64,000 nucleotides of DNA from Sphingomonas sp. HF-S4 (lineage in GTDB: Bacteria > Pseudomonadota > Alphaproteobacteria > Sphingomonadales > Sphingomonadaceae). The stretch is from the NCBI RefSeq assembly GCF_032911445.1, contig NZ_JAWJEJ010000001.1, forward strand, positions 868,001 to 932,000, read 5' to 3'. The notes under the pieces were generated by a model. That model was not told the origin of the DNA. It ran no database searches and saw only the letters and a program-made list of their open reading frames with translations. Below, piece by piece: positions 42,230-50,300 of this stretch (its first letter is position 1; every line of letters begins with the position of its first letter). The position numbers were made by a program, and so were the translations under genes.

Positions 42230-42968
42230 TCAGCTTGCCGCGTTCTCGATCCCGCCGGCGATGTAGGTCTGGATATGATCCTTGATCCAGGCGCCTTCGC
42301 GGAACCACTTGGTGACGATGTACTTGGTGCCGTCGAGCACGCGCATGCCCTCGTGGAGCGTATCGTAATTGGGGGTGCCGTCGGGGCACATGTTGTTCCA
42401 GACGACGAGCATGCCGCGCTTGGGCTTGAAGCGGATGCCGGCGCGCGGGAACCAGGTTGCGCCGCCTTCGGGCACATCGTTCAGATAGGCCATCGCGGTC
42501 CAGGTGCGCTGGCCGCCGGTCTCCTTCATCTTGGGCCAGTAGGCGCTCGACTCGTGGAAATAGTCGCAATGCGCGCGGAACTGCTGGTTGACCGCGTAGC
42601 GCTGGCCCTGGAGCGTCTCGGCATTCTCCTCGGGGATGCCGAGCAGCGCGGCAATGCGCTGGTCGATCGCGAGGATCTCGTCGGACCAGCGATAGAGGTC
42701 CGAGCTGTGGCTGGTGCGATATTCGGGATCCTCGCTTGCGGCGAGCAGGGTAGAGGGGCGTGAGTTCGAATCGATCAGTGCGACCAGCGCGTCGCACTCG
42801 GCGTCGCTTAGGAAGCCGGGGACGGTGTACATCTGCGCCGCCTCGACCTTGGCGCGGCGGACCGCCGGATTGGCCTCGAGCCGCGTCGAGACGTCGCGGC
42901 CGATCTTCGCGCGGTTGGGGGAGGGGCCGCCCGAGACCCTGCCGTCATTGCTCTTGCCGTTCTTCACG
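42230..42968 (-). CDS. prolyl-4-hydroxylase-like Fe(II)/2-oxoglutarate dioxygenase
   Basis: About 245 residues if the GTG at 42968 is used (no good ribosome-binding site is visible, so the start is uncertain). The double-stranded beta-helix is clear: YTVPGFLSDAECDALVALID, RTSHSSDLYRW, the iron ligands H and D in QFRAHCDYFHES, FPRAGIRFKPKRGMLVVWNN, and the distal His and 2-oxoglutarate Lys in TLHEGMRVLDGTKYIVTKWF. Bacterial members hydroxylate proline in proteins such as EF-Tu or act on unknown proteins. It precedes recJ in the same direction. Confidence 0.82.
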
Positions 42969-43064
42969 CTTTGCGAAATCGCGCGGCGCGGCAGGATTTG
43001 CAAGCGGCAAGGGGCCCGGCGTTGCCACCGGGCCCCAGGATCCCTGGCAAGGCTGCGGGCTTCC

Positions 43065-44057
43065 TTACCAGAAGATGTCGTAGATCGTGTCGACCACTTC
43101 GCCGCTGTAGATATCGACGAGCAGCGCATCGTTATAATAGCGCACCCAGCGATACGGGCCGTCGACTTCAGGCAGGCGATAGTAGAACGGGTCGTTGATC
43201 CAGTAGTTCTGCGAATAGAGGATCGAGTTCAGCGTGAAGCCGATGCCGAACCGCCGATAGCCATAGCCCCAGCCGCTGGGCGCGTAGTAGCGCGGCAGGC
43301 GATAGAGGCTGCGGTTGCTGGTGCGGTAACCGCGCCAGTCGTAGCGGCGGTCGTTGCGCCAATTGTTGTTCCAGCGTCCGCGATTGCCGTCATTGCCCCA
43401 GCCGCGGTTGCGGTCGTTGCTCCAATTGCGGTTGTCGTTCCAGTTGCGGTTGCCGCGATCATACTGGCCGCGGTTGCGGTCGCCGTTCCAGTTGCGGTCG
43501 CCGCGGTCGTACTGGCCGCGGTTGCGATCGCCGTTCCAGTTGCGATCACGGTCTACTCGGCCGCGATCACCATCGTTCCAGCGGCCGCGCGTGGCATCGC
43601 GGACCTGCTGCTGGCGACGCTGGTCGAGCGCGGGAAGCGCTGCGTCGGCACCGCGATTGCCGCCGTTCCACTGGCTGCGATCCCCGCGATTGCCGTTCCA
43701 CTCGCCGCGTTGGCCGCCATTCCACTGATTGCGGTCGCCGCGACTGCCATTCCAGCGCTGCTCCTGGGCCTGGGGCGCGGGCTGCGGTGTGGCCTGGGGC
43801 GCCTGCGGACGGTTCCAGCCGCCGCGCTGGCGCTCGCCGCCGCCGTTCCACTGGCGCTGCGGCTGTGCCTGGGGCGCCGACTGCTGCTGCTGGCGCCATT
43901 CGCCCCCGCCACGGCTCGGTCGGGCCTGCGACTGGCCGCCGTCCGACGAACGCTCGGCGCGCCCGCCGCCGCCCCAGCGGCCGCGCTCCTGCGCGAGTGC
44001 TGCCGGCGGGACCAGAGCCGTTGCGGCGATGATCGCCGCGAGCAAGGTCTTCTTCAT
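43065..44057 (-). CDS. RcnB-family periplasmic protein with Trp/Arg/Asn/Gly-rich repeats
   Basis: A 330-residue secreted protein. The signal peptide MKKTLLAAIIAATALVPPAALAQ starts at 44057 after GGAGA. The middle is low-complexity (RWNGG, NRGDRSQWNGG and two 16-residue NWNGDRNRGQYDRGDR units). The C-terminal RcnB domain reads GWGYGYRRFGIGFTLNSILY, SQNYWINDPFYYRLPEVDGP and YRWVRYYNDALLVDIYSGEV. RcnB proteins help nickel/cobalt homeostasis in E. coli; sphingomonads carry many longer repeats-bearing forms of unknown role. It stands alone here, with no metal efflux gene beside it. Confidence 0.85.
   Translation of the reverse strand: MKKTLLAAIIAATALVPPAALAQERGRWGGGGRAERSSDGGQSQARPSRGGGEWRQQQQSAPQAQPQRQWNGGGERQRGGWNRPQAPQATPQPAPQAQEQRWNGSRGDRNQWNGGQRGEWNGNRGDRSQWNGGNRGADAALPALDQRRQQQVRDATRGRWNDGDRGRVDRDRNWNGDRNRGQYDRGDRNWNGDRNRGQYDRGNRNWNDNRNWSNDRNRGWGNDGNRGRWNNNWRNDRRYDWRGYRTSNRSLYRLPRYYAPSGWGYGYRRFGIGFTLNSILYSQNYWINDPFYYRLPEVDGPYRWVRYYNDALLVDIYSGEVVDTIYDIFW
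43438..43551. repeat. 48-bp tandem repeat inside the RcnB-like gene
   Basis: Two full 48-bp units (43438-43485 and 43486-43533) and part of a third encode a 16-residue RNWNGDRNRGQYDRG-type unit in frame. Only a few base changes separate the units, so repeat number could vary among strains. Confidence 0.8.
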
Positions 44058-44177
44058 CTCAACTGTCTCCGTCGAGACCGGCGTGAGGCCGGGCTTCATT
44101 CTGGGAGGAGGAATAGGGCTCGCCGGATGAGCGGTTGCTGAATTGCGGCGAAAGGTGACTGAAAGAATTGGGAAAGG

Positions 44178-44681
44178 TCATTCGGGCGCCGGGGTCTCCG
44201 GCTGGGGCTCTTCGGGCAGTGGCGCCTCGCCGCGTGCAGACCGCGCCGCGTCGGTGATCGCGACGATCAGCCGCGGATAGATGCCGCAACGGCAGATATT
44301 GGGGATCGCACCCTTGATATCCTCTTCGCTGGGGTTGCGGTTGGTGCGCAGCAACACCGACGCCGCCATGACGATGCCGGGGATACAATAGCCGCACTGG
44401 ACGATGTTGGTGGCCAGCAGCGCCTGCTGGACGGGATGGCTGCGATTCTTCGAAAGCCCCTCGATCGTGGTGACGAAGGTGCCCTCGAGCGCGCCGATCG
44501 TCTCCTGGCAGGCGAGCCGCAGCCCGCCATCGACATCCACTGCGCACGCGCCGCAATCGCCGGTCCCGCAGCCATATTTGGTGCCGGTGAGGTTCGAGGC
44601 ATCGCGCAGCGCCCAGAGCAGCGGGGTGCGCGGGTCCATCTTGTACTCGACCGGCTGGTTGTTGACGGTGAAGCGAGTCAC
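44178..44681 (-). CDS. [2Fe-2S] subunit of a molybdenum hydroxylase-type oxidoreductase (orphan)
   Basis: A 167-residue xanthine-oxidase-family iron-sulfur subunit. The GTG at 44681 follows GGAAGGGG. The plant-type ferredoxin cluster is bound by C38, C43, C46 (YGCGTGDCGACAVDVDG) and C58; the second cluster by C96, C99 (VQCGYCIPG), C130 and C132 (NICRCGIYP). Such subunits pass electrons from a molybdopterin subunit, as in isoquinoline 1-oxidoreductase (IorA). No molybdopterin subunit is adjacent on either side, which is unusual. The partner may be elsewhere on the genome or lost. Confidence 0.88.
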   Translation of the reverse strand: MTRFTVNNQPVEYKMDPRTPLLWALRDASNLTGTKYGCGTGDCGACAVDVDGGLRLACQETIGALEGTFVTTIEGLSKNRSHPVQQALLATNIVQCGYCIPGIVMAASVLLRTNRNPSEEDIKGAIPNICRCGIYPRLIVAITDAARSARGEAPLPEEPQPETPAPE

Positions 44682-44686
44682 GTATT

Positions 44687-44708
44687 CCCCTTCCGCTTGC
44701 GGGAGGGG
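44687..44708. repeat. palindrome CCCCTTCCGC-TT-GCGGGAGGGG overlapping a ribosome-binding site
   Basis: 10-bp arms with one G-T pair. On the minus strand its left arm supplies the GGAAGGGG ribosome-binding site of the [2Fe-2S] gene. It is inverted with respect to the copy at 44755-44776. Confidence 0.6.
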
Positions 44709-44754
44709 GCAGGGGAGGGGCTGTACGCCATGTTTCAACCATGCCCTCCCCCGA

Positions 44755-44776
44755 CCCCTCCCGCAAGCGGAAGGGG
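44755..44776. repeat. palindrome CCCCTCCCGC-AA-GCGGAAGGGG
   Basis: 10-bp arms, one G-T pair, same family as 37169 and 22126. It forms an inverted pair with 44687-44708 across 46 bases, in the divergent gap between the [2Fe-2S] and dioxygenase genes, so it is not simply a terminator. Confidence 0.6.
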
Positions 44777-44845
44777 AGCGCAGGGAAACGGCGCGTTTCC
44801 GTAACCGGCATTGTACAGGCTGCGGGTGAGGCCGACATCTGTGGC

Positions 44846-45646
44846 ATGACACTTCCAGCGCTCTTCATCCCGCATGGCGGCGGGCCGTGCTTCTTCATGG
44901 ACCCGGAGGGCGGGCCGGCCGATCCGATGTGGCGGAAGATGCAGGCCTATCTCGCCGGACTGATTGGCGGGTTGCCCGAGCGGCCGAAGGCGATCCTGCT
45001 CGTGTCGGGGCATTGGGAGGAGGATCAGGTCACCGTCCATGCCGGGAACGGCCAGCCGCTGCTGTTCGACTATCATGGCTTTCCCGAGCACACGTACAAG
45101 CTGCGCTGGGACGCGCCCGGCGCGCCGGACGTGGCGGCGCGGGCCCAGGAATTGCTGGAGCAGGCGGGATTCCCGGTCGGTGTCGAACGCGAGCGCGGCT
45201 GGGACCATGGCGTGTTCATTCCAATGATGGTCGCAGTGCCCGATGCGGATATTCCGCTGGTCCAGTTGTCGCTGCGCAAGGATCTCGATCCGGCGGCGCA
45301 TATCGCGATCGGCACGGCGCTGGCGCCGCTGCGCGACGAAGGCGTGCTGATTATCGGCTCTGGCATGAGCTTCCACAATCTTCGCGCGCGCGGGCCGCAG
45401 GTGACCCCGGTGGCCGACGCATGGGATGCCGCGCTGGTCGATGCCGTGACCGATCCCGATCCGGTGCGGCGTGCTGAGCGCGTCACGTCGTGGGACAGCC
45501 TGCCGCACGCGCAGTTCGCGCATCCGCGCGAAGAACATCTGCTGCCGCTGATGGTCGCGCTCGGTGCCGGCGGCGCGGGGCCGGCGGTGTGCGACTATCG
45601 CGACCATGTGATGGGCTGGGCGGTCAGCGGATTCCAGTTTGGGTGA
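44846..45646 (+). CDS. DODA/LigB-type extradiol ring-cleavage dioxygenase family protein
   Basis: A 266-residue class III extradiol dioxygenase-like protein of the DODA/YgiD group. Probable iron ligands and active-site residues are in LFIPHGGGP (H10), LVSGHWEEDQ, GWDHGVFIPM and IGSGMSFHNLRA. Such enzymes cleave catecholic rings such as DOPA or caffeate analogues; YgiD homologues can use zinc or iron. The ATG at 44846 is preferred since the upstream frame crosses the palindromic repeat. It is divergent from the [2Fe-2S] subunit and ends at a strong hairpin. Confidence 0.85.
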   Translation: MTLPALFIPHGGGPCFFMDPEGGPADPMWRKMQAYLAGLIGGLPERPKAILLVSGHWEEDQVTVHAGNGQPLLFDYHGFPEHTYKLRWDAPGAPDVAARAQELLEQAGFPVGVERERGWDHGVFIPMMVAVPDADIPLVQLSLRKDLDPAAHIAIGTALAPLRDEGVLIIGSGMSFHNLRARGPQVTPVADAWDAALVDAVTDPDPVRRAERVTSWDSLPHAQFAHPREEHLLPLMVALGAGGAGPAVCDYRDHVMGWAVSGFQFG

Positions 45647-45650
45647 GATC

Positions 45651-45679
45651 ATTCCTCCCGAGCAAAGCTCGGGGGGAAT
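45651..45679. terminator. bidirectional hairpin terminator
   Basis: A 13-bp stem (ATTCCTCCCGAGC / GCTCGGGGGGAAT, one G-T pair) with an AAA loop between convergent dioxygenase and SCPU genes. The A/T ends on both sides suit termination in both directions. Confidence 0.7.
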
Positions 45680-45685
45680 TAGTGC

Positions 45686-46717
45686 CTAATACACCAGATA
45701 CGGCAGCGTCACGGTGAAGGACGAGCCTGCCGCGAGCTTGCCGCGCGGCTTCAGCCGCACCTTCTTGACCAGCCGCTGCGATACGCTGTCGCCGGGGGTG
45801 GGGACATAGGCCCAGCCGGTGCCGTCGGAATAGAAATCGACATCGTCGGCGCCGTCCCCGGCATTGGTGTAGCTGAATGCCAGCGTCGAGCTCGGCGTGC
45901 CGTCGGTGAACTTGATCGGCGCGCCTGCGCTCGCGCCATCGCCTTCGAGCGCGATCGCGGTGCCCGCCTGGGTGGGCAGCTCGACGCGGACCGAATTGAG
46001 ATCGGTGGCGACGATGTCGGGGTTGGCGACGATGACGGTTACGCGCTTCTTGGCGCCGATGATCGCCTTGGGGAAGCTCGTGCCGGAGATCGGATCCCAG
46101 GTGGTGAGCGCGCTCGTCGTCACGGTCACCGGCTTGGGCGCGACGGTGACCGTGAAGGCGATGTCGGAGGCGCCGCCGCCCTGGTCGAGCGTGCCGAGGG
46201 TGCAGGTGCTGCCCACCCATACGCCCGAGCAGAATTTCCACGCCCAGGTGACACGAAACGCGCCGTTATAGGTGCCGGGCGTCAGCAGGGTCGCGCTCGA
46301 CAGCTTGATGAAGAGCGGGATGTTGCTCGGGCTGCCGCCGAGCAGGCCGAGAATGTCGACCACTGCGGGATTGAGGAAGTTGACCGCGACGCCCGATGCC
46401 ATCGCCGTACTGCTGGTGGCGCTGGGAAAGACCTGGAACGCGCCGTCGGGCTGGCCCGACGAGGTCAGCTTGAAGCTGTTGGCGTTGCTGATCGTCGCGG
46501 TGAGGACGTTGCCGCCGAGCAGCGTGATCGTGCTGTTCGAACAGTTGATCCCGCCGAAGCGCTCGATGACCGGGATCGCCGCGGCCCGAATCGCATTGGG
46601 CGAGTGGCTGCCGAGGCTGGCCGTGGCGGGTGACGAGACGGTGCACGCATTCGCAGGCGCGGCCCACAGGACGAGCACGAGCGACGCCATCGCGGCGCGG
46701 CGAAGAAGGGCGATCAC
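45686..46717 (-). CDS. secreted SCPU-domain (spore coat protein U-like) protein
   Basis: A 343-residue exported protein. The GTG at 46717 follows GCGGAG and gives a good signal peptide (VIALLRRAAMASLVLVLWAA, then PANA before Cys). The mature part holds two related beta-sandwich halves: the first has TVSSPATASLGSHSP and GINCSNSTITLLGGN; CSGVWVGSTCTLGTLDQGGG and the second half with TWDPISGTSFPKAIIGAKKR and VTLPYLVY follow. SCPU domains form secreted fibres or chaperone-usher-type surface structures. There is no usher or chaperone beside it. It lies just downstream of a MarR gene and near the DUF11/outer-membrane operon. Confidence 0.75.
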   Translation of the reverse strand: MIALLRRAAMASLVLVLWAAPANACTVSSPATASLGSHSPNAIRAAAIPVIERFGGINCSNSTITLLGGNVLTATISNANSFKLTSSGQPDGAFQVFPSATSSTAMASGVAVNFLNPAVVDILGLLGGSPSNIPLFIKLSSATLLTPGTYNGAFRVTWAWKFCSGVWVGSTCTLGTLDQGGGASDIAFTVTVAPKPVTVTTSALTTWDPISGTSFPKAIIGAKKRVTVIVANPDIVATDLNSVRVELPTQAGTAIALEGDGASAGAPIKFTDGTPSSTLAFSYTNAGDGADDVDFYSDGTGWAYVPTPGDSVSQRLVKKVRLKPRGKLAAGSSFTVTLPYLVY

Positions 46718-46760
46718 AGGCAAAGCTCCGCAAGCGGCCGCGATACCCGGCCGGGGAAAG

Positions 46761-47201
46761 TCAGCAGTTCTTGCGCATCTGCTCGAAACATTCGTGCATC
46801 TGCTCGGCGCCGGTTTCCGACAGCGAGATGAACACGCGACGCTGGTCGCGCTCGTCGCGCCGGCGATGGATCCAGCCGCGCGACGCGAGCACGTCGAGCC
46901 AGCGATTGGTGGTCGCCGGCGAGGTGCTCGCAAAGCTCCCCAGATCGCCGACCGTCCGTTCGAGCCCGTCGAGATAGGCGTGGTAGAGTCGCAGCAAGAT
47001 GTCCCATGCCGGATCCGAGAACCAGTTCTCGGGCATGAACTTGCTGCGTGCCTCGCGGACGCGGATGATGCTCTCGACGCTCGCGCGATGATCGGGCGAC
47101 GCGCGAGCGCTCATCAGTTCCTCGATGCTGGTCGGGATTTGCGCCACGCTCTGGGGTCGAGAATCGCCTGAGAGCTGCTTCTTTCCATCCGTACCGGACA
47201 C
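46761..47201 (-). CDS. MarR-family winged-helix regulator
   Basis: A 146-residue MarR-like protein. KFMPENWFSDPAWDILLRLY precedes the winged helix: TVGDLGSFASTSPATTNRWL is the recognition region and GWIHRRRDERDQRRVFISLS the wing. It ends shortly after the dimer helix. It sits between the SCPU gene and the long outer-membrane protein gene, all on the minus strand, with 153 bases upstream. It could regulate either; the ligand is unknown. Confidence 0.87.
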   Translation of the reverse strand: MSGTDGKKQLSGDSRPQSVAQIPTSIEELMSARASPDHRASVESIIRVREARSKFMPENWFSDPAWDILLRLYHAYLDGLERTVGDLGSFASTSPATTNRWLDVLASRGWIHRRRDERDQRRVFISLSETGAEQMHECFEQMRKNC

Positions 47202-47354
47202 GATCGTTCCTCGTGCGAAACAATTCAGTCGCGACGACTGGGGCCAGCCCGCCGCGAGCGAAATGAATTATTGAAGCATTAGGGAAGGATCGCAAGTAGG
47301 TAATTAAACCAGTCACCCCGGTCTTCTTGATCGAAATCGGGAAAATTCGGAGCA

Positions 47355-50300
47355 TTATTTCCGTCCTCCGATAAGTTCGCGGGCCGTGCGGACGAGCGAC
47401 TGGTCGAACTTGGCGCGCAACGTCACATACGGTCCCTGGCGCGTGTACCGCTCGTCTTCGAAGTCGCGGTCGCGATAGCCGGCAATATTGTAGCCGGCGC
47501 TGAACCACATGCCCTTGCCCGGCGAGACGCCGACGCTCGGCCCGACCGAGAAAGCGGCGCTGCCCTCGGTCCAGCTGTGCTGGACGCTGCCCTGGACGCC
47601 GATGTCGAGGTTGCGGCGGATGTCCTTGCGGATCTCGGCGCCGATCACGTCGATGAAGCCGTCGAGCTTCTCGTCGGCATAGCGGCCGCGGACATATTTG
47701 GCGCCATAATATACACTTGCCTCGAACCCATGCGACGCACCCTCGGCACCCGAGCGGTAGCCGATCGCGAGGCTGTTGACCGCGCGGAAGGTGGCGAGGC
47801 CGCCCTGGACGAACGTGGGGACGTTGAGGACATTGTTCTCGGTCACGCCCTGATCGGCCTTTTCGTGGCGCAGGGTGAAGCGCTCGAGCAGCGACCAGGG
47901 GCTGTCCGCCGGGCGCAGCGCCAGCGCGAGGTCGCCCGTGGCCGAGGTGACCGAGCGGCCGTTGCTGTCGGTGGTGCGATAGGCGCGGAGCGACGAGGCC
48001 AGCGTCTTGCCCTCGCCGAGCGTGCGCAGCAGGTTGCTGGTGACGCCGATACGGCGCGATTCCTCCGAGGTGCGATATTCGGCGCGGCCGTTCCACGACC
48101 ACAGCTCGCTGCGATAATTGGCGCCCGCGGTGACCGCGATGAAATCGCCTTCGCGAACGTTCTGGCCGAGGATCGAATTGCCGATCACCGGGCGCGACAG
48201 GCTGGTTTCCGGCACTTCGCCCGAGATCGTGCGGCTGGCGTCGATCGTCGCGTCGACGGTCCAGTGCTTGCTCAGCGGCAGCGACTGGCTCAGGCCGTAT
48301 TGCGCGAAGGTGCGGCGGCCATTCTCGCGATCGGCCAGGTCCGTCGCCTGCTGGTTGATCGCCGACATCAGCCGCGCGCCGCTCCAGGGGGCGACTTCGA
48401 AGCCGAGCCGGGCATTGTGCGCGAGATAGTCGTCGCCCTTGGCGATCTCGTAGCCGGCGATCAGGCGGACGCCGTTGCGCACGCGCCAGCTCGCGCTGAT
48501 CTGCTGGCGCGCCGGGAAATCGGTGCTGTCGTCGGCGCCGCCGATCGCCATCTGCGCCTGGCCGGTGAGCTCGAGCTTGTTGTTGAGCAGCGACTGGGTG
48601 CCGCCCAGCGTGAGCAGCGTCGAGTTGCGGCTTTCGCCGTCGAGGGTGCGATCGGCGGCGAACTGCGCGCCGGCGAAGATCAGGCTGGAAGACTTGCGAT
48701 ACTCCAGACGGGCTTCGCCGGCGGTGCGGCTGGCGTCGCTGGTCAGGTCTTCCTGGCGCCAGCCGGTGATCGTGGCCGACAGGCCGCCGCCCAGCTGGAG
48801 GCGCGCATCGGCGCCCGCCTTGCTGGTGCCTGCCTCGCCGCCATTCTGCTGGCCGACGCCGAAGCCGACGTCCTGACGGCGCAGATAGGCGAGGACGTCG
48901 ACGCCGCCGCCATGATGCTCGACTTCGGCATTGATCGCCTGGGCCGAGCGCAGGCCGTCGCGGCCGCCGGTGGCGACTTCGGCGCGGACTTCGACGCCTT
49001 CGATCGGCTTGGCGCGCAGATCGATCCCAGCGACCGTGGCATTCGACTGGGCCTCGTCGTGGAGGACGCTGGCGCCCAGCTCGACCTTGCCCTTGGCGAG
49101 CTTGACCGCGCCGCGGCCGCCGGCGGCGAGCTTGCGGCCGCGGCCATACGTCTCGTAATCGGCGACGATGTAGACCGGGTTGAGATCGGCATCGCGGCTG
49201 AGGATCGGCTCGCGGAAGCGCAGCGTGCCGGCGATCGCATCCACGTCGTAGTCGATGTGTCGAGTCAGCAGCTTGCTGTCGAGAATGCGGTCCGAGCGGA
49301 GGCGGTCGCGGGTTTCGAGGCTGATCTTGTCGCTGTTCGGCACGATGTCGCGCGCCGAGAGGCGATAGGGGCCCGACAGGCCGTTGCCCTGGATCTCGTC
49401 ACGGCCATACCGGTCCTCGTCGCGTGCGGCGAAGGCGCTGAAGGTCACCGTGTCGCCCGCAGCCTCGGCCTTCACGCCGTTCAGCGTGCGGCTGTAGCGG
49501 GTCAGGCGGGTGTCGACGAAGCCGGTCTCGAAATCGCCGAACAGGGCGTAGAACGCCTTGCGCTCGATGCGGAGATAAAGGTTGCCGCGGGTCGGCGCGT
49601 CATAGGCCTGCTGGCTGGCATCGCCGTAGACGGTGTAATAGCGGTTCGGATCGATCGTGCCGAGCAGGCCGCGATCGGGATCATAGGCGCGGTCGCTGTC
49701 GTATGCGAGCGTGAGCAGCCACGAGCCCTTGATCCGGCCCTTGGCATAGAGCGCGACCTGGCCGTCGGTGGTGATGCTGTTGCGGTCGCCGTGGGGCAGG
49801 GACTTGCTCTTCGAGCGAAGCATGTCGAACCCGGCGGTGCCGCGGGCGAAGCCGACGACCATCCAGTCGCGCGCCGGGGCGGCGAGGAAGGCCTTGATCT
49901 CGCTGGTCTGGACAAGGCCCTGATCGGCGAGCTTGATCGTGATGTGGGCGCTGCCGGCCTGGGTGGTCGGCTGGAGCGCGACGAAGGCGAGGCCCTCGTC
50001 GCCGATGACGCGCGCGGTCGCCTCGGTACGGTCCAGGCCGGCGAGCTGGCGGCCCTGCTGCGCCTCGTTCTCCAGCGCCGCGCCATAGGGCTGATCGACG
50101 CGGAAGGGGACGATGGTGCCGGCGCGGACCGGACGGCCGTCGCGATCGATGACGCGGATCGCGACCAGCGGCTTGGTGAGGCCGTCGGCGACCAGGCGCG
50201 ACTTGGCGGCGACCAGCTCGGCGCGCAGCGGCACGTTCGCGTAATGGACGGTGCGGGTGAGCGTGGTGACGAGGTTGCCGTCCTTGTCGAGGACGCGTGC

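Noticed and set aside
43438..43551. Tandem repeats as a CRISPR array
   Set aside because: The units are contiguous with no spacers and encode in-frame protein repeats.
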